Source of the DNA: Parablautia intestinalis
GTDB taxonomy: Bacteria > Bacillota > Clostridia > Lachnospirales > Lachnospiraceae
Direction of reading: 5' to 3'
DNA length: 64,000 nt
NCBI GenBank assembly: GCA_003612395.1
Contig: RAYQ01000020.1
Coordinates: forward strand, 29,040 to 93,039
Position 1 is the first letter of the stretch, and the number at the start of each line of letters is the position of its first letter. Below, one piece after another: positions 26,421 through 35,496 of this stretch. The notes beneath the pieces are model-generated. The model ran no database searches and was not told the origin of the DNA. It worked only from the letters and a program-made list of their open reading frames with translations. The translations under genes were made by a program, and so were the position numbers.

Positions 26421-27050
26421 TTGGCAAAAGTAATTTTATTAAACGGAAGTCCCCATGCAAAGGGATGTACATGGGCCGCTCTGGATGAAATGATTCAAAC
26501 CTTTGAAAAGGAAGGCATTGAAACAGAGCTGATTCATGTGGGAAACAAGGCGATCAGAGGATGTATCGCCTGCAAGTACTGTGTAAAAAACGGAAAATGT
26601 GTATTTGATGATGATCTGGTAAATGAGGTGGCTCCAAAATTTGAGGCGGCCCAGGGACTGGTTGTTGGAAGCCCTGTATATTACAGTTCGCCAAACGGAA
26701 CCATTCTTTCCTTCATGGACAGACTTTTTTACAGCACCTCTTTTTCCAGGCACATGAAGGTCGGCGCGGCAGTTGTAAGCTGCAGACGCGGCGGCAACAC
26801 CGCTACCTATGACGTACTGAATAAATATTTTACCATCAGCAATATGCCCGTTGCATCCAGCACTTACTGGAATCAGGTTCATGGCTTTACCGCCGAGGAT
26901 GTGAAAAAGGATTTGGAAGGCCTTCAAACCATGCGGAACCTTGCGCGGAATATGGCTTTTATGATTAAAGCATTTTCCGATGCAAAAGAAAAATACGGTC
27001 TTCCTGAAATGGAACATGATTATTTTACCAGCTTTCCTGATGGCAAATAG
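26421..27050 (+). CDS. Flavodoxin-like NAD(P)H-dependent FMN reductase
   Basis: 209 residues that start with TTG, supported by AAGGAGG 8 bases upstream. Flavin-phosphate loop LLNGSPHAKGCTWAA, Cys motif GCIACKYC and VVGSPVYYSSPNG are typical of the WrbA/iron-sulfur flavoprotein-like reductases. The CxxC-containing segment could bind a 4Fe-4S cluster but lacks the usual third and fourth cysteines in register, so FMN reductase is the safer call. It follows the fucosidase by 100 bases, possibly as an operon. Confidence 0.82.
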   Translation: MAKVILLNGSPHAKGCTWAALDEMIQTFEKEGIETELIHVGNKAIRGCIACKYCVKNGKCVFDDDLVNEVAPKFEAAQGLVVGSPVYYSSPNGTILSFMDRLFYSTSFSRHMKVGAAVVSCRRGGNTATYDVLNKYFTISNMPVASSTYWNQVHGFTAEDVKKDLEGLQTMRNLARNMAFMIKAFSDAKEKYGLPEMEHDYFTSFPDGK

Positions 27051-27136
27051 GTTGGAAAGCGGGCTGTTGGAAGCATGGAGGTTCGATTGGAAAAGGGATC
27101 ATGTTTATTAGTATGAAAGAGAAAGGATTGCACATT

Positions 27137-28174
27137 ATGAAAAAAGTGCTATTTATTGGCGGAACAGGCACCATCAGCGCCGCTATTGTAAAACGGCTGT
27201 CTAAAAAGCTGAACTGGGAAGTATGGCTTCTCAACCGCGGGAACCGGAAAATAAACTTTCCTGAGGGTGTCCACCAGATTATTGCAGACATCAGCAATGA
27301 GCAGGAAGTAACAGAAAAGCTGAAAAATCATACCTTCGATGTTGTCTGTGAGTTTATCGGTTTTACACTAAAGGATGTGGAGCGGGATTACAGGCTTTTT
27401 AAAGGGAAAACCAAACAGTACATCTTTACCAGTTCCGCTTCCGCATATCACAAACCCGCGGCAAACTATATCATTACGGAAGGAACCACTCTTGCCAACC
27501 CTCACTGGCAATATTCCCGGGATAAAATCGCATGTGAAGAATTTCTGATGAAAAAGTACCGGGAGGAAGGTTTTCCTGTTACCATCGTAAGACCCAGTCA
27601 TACCTATGATGAACGTCATGTTCCTCTGGGCGTACATGGAAACAATGGTTTCTGGCAGGTGATCCGGCGTATGATGGATGGAAAGCCTGTCATTATCCAG
27701 GGTGACGGCACTTCCCTTTGGACACTTACCTTCAGTAAGGATTTTGCTATAGGCTATACCGGTCTTATGGGTAACCGCCATGCTATCGGGGAGGCATTTC
27801 AAATTACCAGCGATGAAGCCCTTTCATGGAATCAGATTTACGCCACAATCGCAGATGCTCTGGGCGTAGAGCTGAAAGCTTATCATGTGGCCTCCGAATT
27901 TCTGGCGGCGGCCGGAAAACCATATGGCTATGACTATGAAGGAAGTCTCACAGGAGACAAATCTGTCTCCGTTGTCTTTGACAACACCAAACTGAAACGT
28001 GTTGTGCCGGATATGAAAACCACCGTGCGTTTTGATCAGGGCGTGCGAATTGCCCTTGATTACGTCCTCTCCCACCCGGAAGAATGCCAGCAGGCAGATC
28101 CCGAATTTGATGCGTGGTGCGACAAGGTGATTTTTGCACTGGAAAATGCAAAAAAATCTATGGTAAATCATTAG
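27137..28174 (+). CDS. NAD-dependent epimerase/dehydratase family protein
   Basis: About 345 residues. Rossmann motif FIGGTGTISAA at the N-terminus. Other family regions are a nucleotide-sugar-epimerase-like FTSSASAYHK, DKIACEEFL in place of the usual YxxxK, and IVRPSHTYDERH. I chose the ATG at 27137 (GAGAAAGGA upstream) rather than an earlier one at 27101. The altered catalytic Tyr/Lys pattern means it may be an RNA-binding-like or atypical member of the extended SDR family. Followed by a terminator. Confidence 0.8.
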   Translation: MKKVLFIGGTGTISAAIVKRLSKKLNWEVWLLNRGNRKINFPEGVHQIIADISNEQEVTEKLKNHTFDVVCEFIGFTLKDVERDYRLFKGKTKQYIFTSSASAYHKPAANYIITEGTTLANPHWQYSRDKIACEEFLMKKYREEGFPVTIVRPSHTYDERHVPLGVHGNNGFWQVIRRMMDGKPVIIQGDGTSLWTLTFSKDFAIGYTGLMGNRHAIGEAFQITSDEALSWNQIYATIADALGVELKAYHVASEFLAAAGKPYGYDYEGSLTGDKSVSVVFDNTKLKRVVPDMKTTVRFDQGVRIALDYVLSHPEECQQADPEFDAWCDKVIFALENAKKSMVNH

Positions 28175-28191
28175 AAATAATTGAAAGCTTT

Positions 28192-28249
28192 GGCCGGGAA
28201 ACCAATGCTCTGCCATCAGGCATAAAGTCGGACTCCCGGCCCTGTTTTT
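28192..28249 (+). terminator. Terminator after the epimerase gene
   Basis: GGCCGGGA (28192-28199) pairs with TCCCGGCC (28234-28241), followed by CTGTTTTTG. It lies 17 bases beyond the stop codon. The loop contains a second small repeat (TGCC/GGCA). Confidence 0.65.
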
Positions 28250-28308
28250 GTATTCCACAAGTATGGAATTTGGGATGCCGGCAGGAGGCCGTAAGCAAAC
28301 GGTCCGCT

Positions 28309-28581
28309 TTATCCCCTGATTCCCGACATCCGCCATTCATGGGCATAGTAATTGTATCGCAGTTGGAACGTCTTTTGAGATCCATAAAGCGATGCCGCGC
28401 AGACAAAATTGGCCCCTAAAGAGCTGCACTGCTGATCCGTTGAAATAATCTTATCTATATTAATGGTAATAATTTCATCATTCCGGTCGCGGAAACGGAA
28501 TCTCATGGGTGTTATCTTTCCATTTGTATCAGTGCAGGATATCATTTGTACCGGAATATCAACACACAAAATACTCTCCAT
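28309..28581 (-). CDS. Conserved hypothetical protein, 90 residues
   Basis: Soluble, beta-rich protein starting MESILCVDIPVQMISCTDT and ending YAHEWRMSGIRG. I chose the ATG at 28581 because AGGAGG lies 7 bases upstream. It has Arg/Phe repeats (MRFRFRDRN) and DKIISTDQQ. No domain recognised. It lies 140 bases beyond the MATE gene on the same strand. Confidence 0.55.
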   Translation of the reverse strand: MESILCVDIPVQMISCTDTNGKITPMRFRFRDRNDEIITINIDKIISTDQQCSSLGANFVCAASLYGSQKTFQLRYNYYAHEWRMSGIRG

Positions 28582-28719
28582 GATAGTTCCTCCTGTCTGT
28601 TTTCTTTCTTGGCGCCCCCCTCTCAAAATATATTTTATCATATCGAACATTTGTTTGTAAACCAGACATACAGCAAATCCCGCATCCAAATTCTGGAAAC
28701 CACAAAACATACTTTCCTG

Positions 28720-30099
28720 TTAGTTATTACATTTTTTCTCATTCTCAGCCATTCCCCGAAGCTCCTTTACCACCATCACAACAATCGCCTGGGTCAGAAT
28801 AAAGGTAAGGCCGTCTGCCATAGGCTGTGCCAGCTGAAGTCCTGTTATCCCAAAAAGCCCCGGCAGGATCAAAATTGCCGGAATAAAAAACAGCCCCTGT
28901 TTACTCACTGCAGTGAGTGTTGCCCGGAAACTATATCCAATAGACTGGGTCAGCATATTCCCAATAATAACATAGGACTGAAAGGGCAGCAGACAACACT
29001 GCATTTTAAGGGCCAGGGCGCCAATGCGGATTACCTCTGCATCTTCCTTTCTAAACAAGCGCATAATCGGCGTGGAAACAGCAAACATGATCACGCCCAT
29101 AATAAGTAAAAATATGAGGGCCACACGTCTGCAGAAAAAGTAGGCCTCCAGCACTCTGTCATATCGCTTTGCTCCGAAATTAAACCCGCATACCGGCTGA
29201 AAGCCCTGTCCGAAGCCAATCAGCGCCGAATTAATGAACATCATAATTCTTGTGACAATGGACATTGCCGCCACTGCCGCATCTCCAAATCCGGAGGCCG
29301 CCACATTCAAAAAGACAGATGCCGCACTGGCCAGTCCCTGCCGTCCTAAAGTAGGCATACCGGCAGATAAAATTTCCTTATATACCCATCCCCGAAAAGT
29401 AAAATATTTAGGAAACGGCTTTAACACGTTTTTCGACCGGATCACCAGAATCAGCAAAATAATAAAGCTTACAAACTGACTGAAAATCGTAGCAATTGCC
29501 GCTCCGGAAATTCCCATTTTAAATCCAAAAATCAAAACCGGATCCAGAATAACATTCAGCACTCCGCCTGTTGTAATCCCTATCATAGAAAGGGCGGCGT
29601 TTCCCTGGGAGCGGAGATGGTTATTAAACACAAAGGAAACCGTCATATAAGGCGCCGCAATCAATATGTACCTGCCATAATCCTTTGCAAAAGGCGCAAT
29701 GGTCTGCGTTGCCCCTAGCATCCGGACCAGCCTGTCAATATTCAAAATACCCAGAACCGCCAAAACAAGCCCTAAGGCAAAAGCCGTGTACACTGCCGTA
29801 GAGCAGGCTCTCCTGGCCTTGTCCTGCTCCCTGGCTCCCAGCATTCTGGACATATAATTTCCGCTTCCCATACCAAGTGTAAAGCCAATGGCCTGAATCA
29901 TAGCCATCAGGGAAAAATTCACTCCCACCGCTCCTGAAGCGCTTGTGCTTAACTGGCTCACAAAAAAAGTGTCAGCCATATTATATATGGAAGTTATCAA
30001 CATGCTGATAATTGTCGGCACTGCCAGTTTTGGTATCAACCGGTTAATCGGCGTCTCCACCATCATTTTGTATTTTTCTTCGTAGCTCATCATTTTCAT
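28720..30099 (-). CDS. MATE family efflux protein
   Basis: 459 residues with twelve TM segments, starting MKMMSYEEKYKMM with GGAGGA upstream. Second-half motif GFGQGFQPVCGFNFGAKRYD and first-half YNMADTFFVSQL place it in the clostridial MATE group, different from the one at 14.3 kb. Exports cationic compounds by Na+ or H+ antiport. Stands alone and is divergent from the chemoreceptor gene. Confidence 0.92.
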   Translation of the reverse strand: MKMMSYEEKYKMMVETPINRLIPKLAVPTIISMLITSIYNMADTFFVSQLSTSASGAVGVNFSLMAMIQAIGFTLGMGSGNYMSRMLGAREQDKARRACSTAVYTAFALGLVLAVLGILNIDRLVRMLGATQTIAPFAKDYGRYILIAAPYMTVSFVFNNHLRSQGNAALSMIGITTGGVLNVILDPVLIFGFKMGISGAAIATIFSQFVSFIILLILVIRSKNVLKPFPKYFTFRGWVYKEILSAGMPTLGRQGLASAASVFLNVAASGFGDAAVAAMSIVTRIMMFINSALIGFGQGFQPVCGFNFGAKRYDRVLEAYFFCRRVALIFLLIMGVIMFAVSTPIMRLFRKEDAEVIRIGALALKMQCCLLPFQSYVIIGNMLTQSIGYSFRATLTAVSKQGLFFIPAILILPGLFGITGLQLAQPMADGLTFILTQAIVVMVVKELRGMAENEKKCNN

Positions 30100-30338
30100 C
30101 CTGCATTCCTCCAATCTCCTGCTGTCCTATGTATCAGTGATTTTATTATATAACTTTTAGGGGACAATTTACAATTGTTCTTTCTTCTCCTGTGGCAGCT
30201 TTGAACAGCTTTGAATACTCTCCGTCTCCATTGCATTCCTCCTGACAATTTGATATAATTCGTATGGGTTATTGCTATCCTGAAAGCTGGCGTAATACAT
30301 GCATTATAAACGGAAGAACATCAAAGGGGGAAAGAGAA

Positions 30339-32366
30339 GTGAAATTACTAAAAAATCAAAAACTGGCTGCGCGAATCAGTACTTTGACATCTATTATCAC
30401 CATAGCAGGCATGCTATTGTTGTGGTGTATCGTTGCACAAAGTGCCTCCGCCACGGTAAAAACCAATGTTACCAATCAAATGACGGATGCCGTGAAATCA
30501 CGGGCCGCTATTATCAATAATTATGTATCTTCAGCAGAAGAACATATGTCTGCATTTGCTCTCAGCAGTGAGGTGCGGAATCTTTTGCGTGATCCGCAAA
30601 ACCCGGATCTTGTCAGGCAGGCCCAACAGTATACGGAAGACTTTGCTTCTGTCAAAGGTATCTTTGAAGGTCTGTATATTGCCTCACCGGAAACCTGTGT
30701 CCTTACACACACCTCTGAGGGAGCCGTTGGTATGGTTACCCGCCCCGGTGACAGTCTTGCGCCATTCCGGGATACTATTCTGGCTGAACCCAGGCTGACC
30801 AATCTTGGTATCATGAAATCACCGGGTACCGGTGCCATGATTCTGTCCATGTATTACCCTATCTTTGAAAATGAGCAGTGTATTGGATATGTAGGCGCGG
30901 GTGTGTTCGCAGGCACCCTGATGGATTCCCTCTTAGAGCTGAACATTCACGGTCTGCCCAACAGCGAATATGTGTTTATTAACGCTGAAACCGGCGTCTA
31001 TCTCTATCATGAAAATGAAGAACTGCTGAATACTGAAACCACTGACCCCGGCTATCAGGAAATCATGCGGCGTATACAGTCCAGTGGGACCACAGAACCG
31101 GGAACCTATTCCTATCGGGATGAAAATGGTGTAAAGCAGTTTGTCGTTTATCAGTATCTGGCTGATCGAAACTGGATATTCATGGTTCGGGATAATACCG
31201 GGGAGGTTTATCGTGTGGTGGCTGAAATCAGAATTACGGTGGGCCTTATCTGCGCCGCCGTCACATTGCTGATCATCCTGTGTCTGGTTGGAATGATGCG
31301 GCGCGTGGGGCAAAATCTGATTACAGTGGAAAGCGCCATCGAACAGCTGGGACGGTTGGAGCTGGCGGCTGACCAGGGACTATCTACTTTGTATGACCGG
31401 GATGATGAGATCGGCAGCATTGCCAGAACGACCCATGCTCTGTGTGAACGGCTGCGCCTGACCATTGATGATATTGGCCGGATTTTGGGCGAAATGGCAG
31501 ACGGCAATATTGCTGTTGATGTGACTTGCGGGGAGTCTTATTACATTGGCGACTTTCAGGTTTTGGCAAAAAGCCTCGGCACGATCCGCTCTAAGCTGCT
31601 CCAGCTTACCCGCAACATTGTGCAGGTTTCTAACCGTGTGACAGGGGAAGCTGATGAAGTATCAGAAAGTTCGGTAAGCCTGATGCAGGGAATACAGACC
31701 CAGGAAGCCTCTGTCACACGCCTGACCGAGAATGCGGAGGATATTGTTGTCCAGATTCGTTCCAATACCGAAAATTGCTCATCGGCCCAAAATCTGGCGG
31801 ATCAGGCTGCTCTGTATACCGCTGAGGCAGATCAGGCAATGAGCCGGATGACCAGCGCTATGGATAATATTGCCCATTCCTCCGAGGAAATTGAGAAAAT
31901 CACTCTGGTTATTGAGAATATTGCATTTCAGACCAACCTTCTGGCCTTAAATGCGGCAATAGAAGCCGCCCGGGCCGGCGACTCCGGTAAAGGTTTTGCC
32001 GTAGTGGCAGACAGGGTTCGCACATTAGCTGCAGAATCTGCTGAAGCGGCAAAAGACACTGCCGATTTGATCAACCGCTCAATTCAGGACATCCATGCCG
32101 GCATGGAAGCAACCGAACAGGCGGCTGATATTATGCGTACCATCGGCGAATGCACCGGCTCGATCAAAGAGCAGATGCACGGAATTGCAGATGCCAGTAT
32201 GCGGCAGTCGGATATGATCACCCAGGTAGGCAAGGAAATCGAAGAAATTTCCCTTGTGGTGCAGAATAACTCTACGGCCGTAAATCAAAGCGCCGGCAGC
32301 CTTCAAAACCTTTCCGAACAGGCTAAGGAACTCAATCAGCTGGTTGGACAGTTTCAAATTGACTAA
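30339..32366 (+). CDS. Methyl-accepting chemotaxis protein
   Basis: 675 residues that begin with GTG; GGGGGAAAGAG is correctly spaced before it, and no ATG with RBS exists. N-terminal TM, extracellular dCache-like sensor (about 40-285, with [18 protein letters not shown] and a second lobe [10 protein letters not shown]), second TM, HAMP-like linker, and the signalling hairpin [35 protein letters not shown]. The sensor fold suggests a small organic ligand. No other chemotaxis genes are in the window. Confidence 0.92.
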   Translation: MKLLKNQKLAARISTLTSIITIAGMLLLWCIVAQSASATVKTNVTNQMTDAVKSRAAIINNYVSSAEEHMSAFALSSEVRNLLRDPQNPDLVRQAQQYTEDFASVKGIFEGLYIASPETCVLTHTSEGAVGMVTRPGDSLAPFRDTILAEPRLTNLGIMKSPGTGAMILSMYYPIFENEQCIGYVGAGVFAGTLMDSLLELNIHGLPNSEYVFINAETGVYLYHENEELLNTETTDPGYQEIMRRIQSSGTTEPGTYSYRDENGVKQFVVYQYLADRNWIFMVRDNTGEVYRVVAEIRITVGLICAAVTLLIILCLVGMMRRVGQNLITVESAIEQLGRLELAADQGLSTLYDRDDEIGSIARTTHALCERLRLTIDDIGRILGEMADGNIAVDVTCGESYYIGDFQVLAKSLGTIRSKLLQLTRNIVQVSNRVTGEADEVSESSVSLMQGIQTQEASVTRLTENAEDIVVQIRSNTENCSSAQNLADQAALYTAEADQAMSRMTSAMDNIAHSSEEIEKITLVIENIAFQTNLLALNAAIEAARAGDSGKGFAVVADRVRTLAAESAEAAKDTADLINRSIQDIHAGMEATEQAADIMRTIGECTGSIKEQMHGIADASMRQSDMITQVGKEIEEISLVVQNNSTAVNQSAGSLQNLSEQAKELNQLVGQFQID

Positions 32367-32398
32367 TACATCCAAAACTCTCTGGAAGGTGTGCGGCT

Positions 32399-33286
32399 TT
32401 AATCAAAAAAATTTTTGATTCCCTCTGCCGCTGCCTCGTCCAGTACTACTTTTCCCCCAGGCAGAAGTTTTAACACTGTTCCGGGGATTTCATCCGTAGG
32501 CCTGCTTTTGTACATCCGTTCCACAATATCCTTTTTGGCAGTCCCGGAAACCTGCAGGATCACCTGTTTTGTCTCAAACATATGATGCACTCCAAGCGTA
32601 ATCCCCCTGCTCAGTTTCATAGGACCGGAGAAATATTTCTGTCCCACACTCATGGTTGTCTCGGAAAGTTCCACCACCTTTGCGTAATCCCCGAAATTTC
32701 CTCCCGGCTCATTCAGCCCCAGATGGCCGTTCATTCCAAGCCCTAAAAGCATAAGGTCTATTCCTCCATGCTGAAAAATAATTTCATCTATTCTTGCGCA
32801 TTCCTTCCCCAGATCTTTGGCATGAATATCAAACAAATGCATTTTTTCCGGTCGGATGCCAAGAGGATTGTACAAATGCTTCTTAAGAAAGTTTGTACAG
32901 TTTTCACTCTCGTCCTCCAAATCCAGCCACTCATCCAAAGCTACAAAGTCCGCCTGTGAAAAGTCAATTTCTCCTTTATTCTGCATCTCTTTTAGTATTT
33001 CACAGGTTCTTATGACCGTGCTTCCTGCCGGAAAGCAAAGCAGTGCATCCGGTTTCTTTACAAGGCATTCCTTCACCAGCTGTGCACAGCGCCTTGACAT
33101 CCCCTCATTATCCGGAAAAATTTCTGTATCCGGAAAACTCACCGGTAGCTCTGCCCCCAGCTTTATGGCTGTTTCTTCCATACAATTACACAAAGTTCCC
33201 TCTTCCCTGCTGTGGGCAATACAGGCCGCACAGTTATTCCTATATGTACAAGGTATATTAGGACAATTACAAATACCTTTCATCAT
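32399..33286 (-). CDS. Glucosamine-6-phosphate deaminase with N-terminal Cys-rich domain
   Basis: About 295 residues. The first 40 contain seven cysteines (CNCPNIPC, NNCAAC, CNC), a pattern like the small DUF6485-type zinc proteins. The rest is a NagB/isomerase domain with PAGSTVIRTCE, VALDEWLDL and GMNGHLGLNEPG (active-site His and Glu). It would turn GlcN-6-P into fructose-6-P and ammonia. Start at 33286 is set by GGAG 6 bases upstream. It ends the amino-sugar ABC/GH4 locus but is separated from the permease by 245 bases of structured DNA, so it may be controlled separately. Confidence 0.82.
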   Translation of the reverse strand: MMKGICNCPNIPCTYRNNCAACIAHSREEGTLCNCMEETAIKLGAELPVSFPDTEIFPDNEGMSRRCAQLVKECLVKKPDALLCFPAGSTVIRTCEILKEMQNKGEIDFSQADFVALDEWLDLEDESENCTNFLKKHLYNPLGIRPEKMHLFDIHAKDLGKECARIDEIIFQHGGIDLMLLGLGMNGHLGLNEPGGNFGDYAKVVELSETTMSVGQKYFSGPMKLSRGITLGVHHMFETKQVILQVSGTAKKDIVERMYKSRPTDEIPGTVLKLLPGGKVVLDEAAAEGIKNFFD

Positions 33287-33446
33287 TCTGATCTCCATTC
33301 CTGCCGTCAGCCCCCAAACCGGGGCCAAGGCACAAAGTTTTACTTTCTCATTTTGCTTCCAACCGCCCGCAAAATTTAGGCATCATAGGAATTCTTCATC
33401 CCTTAACTTTCTTATATCTACTATAACAATACGTACGCTTACACCG

Positions 33447-33471
33447 GAAGAATCGCCCAAGGCGATTCTTC
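33447..33471 (-). repeat. Perfect 11-bp hairpin upstream of nagB-like gene
   Basis: GAAGAATCGCC, CAA loop, GGCGATTCTTC. It lies 160 bases upstream of the deaminase start. A cre-like sequence (TGTAAGCGTACGTA on the minus strand, 33430-33443) lies next to it; one base departs from the usual catabolite-control consensus. Confidence 0.5.
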
Positions 33472-33473
33472 GA

Positions 33474-33532
33474 AAGATGATTTAGAATTTCTTAGATGCC
33501 GTATTTAGGCATCATAGAAATTCTTCATCTTT
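33474..33532 (-). terminator. Large imperfect inverted repeat after the permease gene
   Basis: AAAGATGA, AGAATTTCT and GATGCC on the left pair with their complements on the right (GGCATC, AGAAATTCT, TCATCTTT) around the loop GTATTTA, with two small bulges. It touches the permease stop codon, so it could end or stabilise the transporter mRNA. A 26-base near-copy of the right arm (TTTAGGCATCATAGGAATTC and following) recurs at 33374-33399. Confidence 0.5.
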
Positions 33533-34368
33533 TAGCCCTTAACCGCTCCCATTGCCAGGCTCTTTTGTATATTTTTACTTAAGAAAACATACAAAACCAG
33601 CGTTGGAATGGTTGCAATCGTAAGGCCCGCTCCAATCAATCCCCATTTTGTGGAATATTTTCCCACCATATCGTTAACACCCACCGTAATGGTCTTATAT
33701 TTCTCGCCGCTTACAAAGGCAATGGCCAGCATCATCTCATTCCATGAGGACAAAAATGTCAAAATCGCCACTGTGGATAAAATCGGCTTCATTAACGGCA
33801 TAATAATCTGCCAGAATACCCGGTAAATGTTAGCGCCGTCAATAAAAGCAGCCTCCTCTAATTCCTTAGGCAGGGCCTCTAAGGTTCCCACCATCAGCAA
33901 AATCGCCGTAGGCATGGCAAAAGCCACATAAGGGATGATAAGTGCCCAGTATGTATCAAGCAAAGGCTTCATATTCACAAACAAAGGCAGGAGCACCGCA
34001 TGAATAGACAGCATCATACCTGTCAGAAAAATGAAATACACCACTTTACTCAGCTTCCATATAAGCCTTACTATCGCATAGGTTGCCATGGCGGACAGAA
34101 CAAGAGTAAACAAAATTGTGGCTCCTGTAACCACCATGCTGTTAAACAGATATCTCCCCAGATGGGCCTTCTCAAATACTCTTGCATAGTTATCCCATTC
34201 CCAGTTTTCCGGAAATCCCACAATATTACCGCCAAAGATTTCCTTATTGCTTTTCAGGGAAAAGGTAAACATCCAGTAAAGAGGAAACAGCTGGATTATG
34301 GTAACTGCAATTAAAAGGATTGTGGTAACAATTCCGGTTTTCTTCCCTTTTGCTTTCATTTTTTTCAT
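33532..34368 (-). CDS. Sugar ABC transporter permease (MalG type)
   Basis: 278 residues with six TM segments. The cytoplasmic EAA loop EEAAFIDGANIYRVFWQIIMP marks a binding-protein-dependent (CUT1) permease. It begins 12 bases after the MalF-type permease and ends at the MalG-type C-terminus. With the solute-binding lipoprotein and MalF partner it imports an oligosaccharide. The ATPase is missing from the locus; CUT1 systems in Firmicutes often share a distant MsmK-type ATPase. Confidence 0.92.
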   Translation of the reverse strand: MKKMKAKGKKTGIVTTILLIAVTIIQLFPLYWMFTFSLKSNKEIFGGNIVGFPENWEWDNYARVFEKAHLGRYLFNSMVVTGATILFTLVLSAMATYAIVRLIWKLSKVVYFIFLTGMMLSIHAVLLPLFVNMKPLLDTYWALIIPYVAFAMPTAILLMVGTLEALPKELEEAAFIDGANIYRVFWQIIMPLMKPILSTVAILTFLSSWNEMMLAIAFVSGEKYKTITVGVNDMVGKYSTKWGLIGAGLTIATIPTLVLYVFLSKNIQKSLAMGAVKG

Positions 34369-34380
34369 CCGGTTTTCCTC

Positions 34381-35271
34381 CTAATCCTTTTGTATCCGGT
34401 TAAATATTTTCTGCACGGCAAACGTAAACAGTAAGCACTCTAAAATAATAAAAATTGCAATTGCACTGGCATAACCATATTCGTTACTGATAAAGATCTT
34501 TTTATACATCAGAAGCGATGGAACCTCCGATGCATGCACTGGTCCCCCATTGGTCAGAATATAAATTAAATCAAAAGATTTCAACGAGCCGATAATTGCA
34601 AAAATGACGCAGGCCTTAATCATAGGAACAATCATGGGTATAATCACTCTCCATGCGGTCTGAAACCTGTTAGCTCCATCTACCTGTGCTGCCTCAATAA
34701 TTTCCGGCGATATGGATTTTGCAGCGGAATAAAAAAGAAGCATATGATAGCCGATATACTGCCACACCATAGGCACAAAACAAGCCACAAGAGCTGTTTT
34801 TTCATCTCCCAGCCACTCTCTTTCCAAAAACGGAAGGCCGAGCGCTTCCAGTCCCATATTCAAAAGTCCATAGGAGGGATGATAAATTTTCATCCACAAA
34901 TGCGCAATAATTGTTCCTGAAATAATAACCGGAACAAAAAATGCATTTCGGTAAAAATTCTCTCCCCGAACACCTCCTGCCAGCACCAGCGCAAGCACCA
35001 TGGAAACAGGGAGCTGAATGAATACGGAAGCTGCTGCCAGCAAAACAGAATTCCAGATTGCCTTAAAAAACAGTGGATCCCCAAACATCTTAATATAATT
35101 GTCCAGCCCTATAAATTTTGCCTCTCTTATACCGTCCCAGTCCAGAAGGCTATAGCCTGCAGACTGAAAAACGGGCAGGAGCGCAATCAGACAAAACCAT
35201 ATAAAAGCCGGCAGTACAAAAAAACAGATTGCCTTTTTATCCTTTAGCGCACGTTCCATACCAATACCCAT
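34381..35271 (-). CDS. Sugar ABC transporter permease (MalF type)
   Basis: 296 residues, six TM segments. Opening helix ICFFVLPAFIWFCLIALLP, then EAA motif IEAAQVDGANRFQTAWRVIIP, then the conserved SFDLIYILTNGGP. RBS GGAAAGG. Upstream partner of the MalG-type gene. A hairpin between this gene and the binding-protein gene probably keeps permease expression lower than that of the binding protein. Confidence 0.92.
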   Translation of the reverse strand: MGIGMERALKDKKAICFFVLPAFIWFCLIALLPVFQSAGYSLLDWDGIREAKFIGLDNYIKMFGDPLFFKAIWNSVLLAAASVFIQLPVSMVLALVLAGGVRGENFYRNAFFVPVIISGTIIAHLWMKIYHPSYGLLNMGLEALGLPFLEREWLGDEKTALVACFVPMVWQYIGYHMLLFYSAAKSISPEIIEAAQVDGANRFQTAWRVIIPMIVPMIKACVIFAIIGSLKSFDLIYILTNGGPVHASEVPSLLMYKKIFISNEYGYASAIAIFIILECLLFTFAVQKIFNRIQKD

Positions 35272-35360
35272 GCCTTTCCATAACCTTCAGGTAAGTTTTC
35301 CAAAGCCTTATATCCAATTGCCCTCAAAACGCTCAGGGTTTTCAGAAAGCTCCGGCATCA

Positions 35361-35406
35361 GAAGGCTGTCAAAAAGCCCGTTTTGGGTAGCCCTTTTGCA
35401 GCCTTC
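35361..35406 (-). terminator. Stem-loop between binding-protein and permease genes
   Basis: GAAGGCTG / CAGCCTTC with an inner stem CAAAAAGCCC / GGGtagcccTTTTG. A typical place for a partial terminator or RNA stabiliser below a highly expressed solute-binding protein gene. Confidence 0.6.
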
Positions 35407-35496
35407 CCTTCTGCCTTTATTCTCCTGTGTTACTGTCACTTACTTTTATCAGTTGTTTCTATAAAAATACTTCTCTTTTTTTAACTTCCGTATAAG

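Noticed and set aside
26439..27017. 192-residue minus-strand reading opposite the flavodoxin-like reductase
   Set aside because: Shadow of a gene with clear flavin motifs; no RBS or domain.
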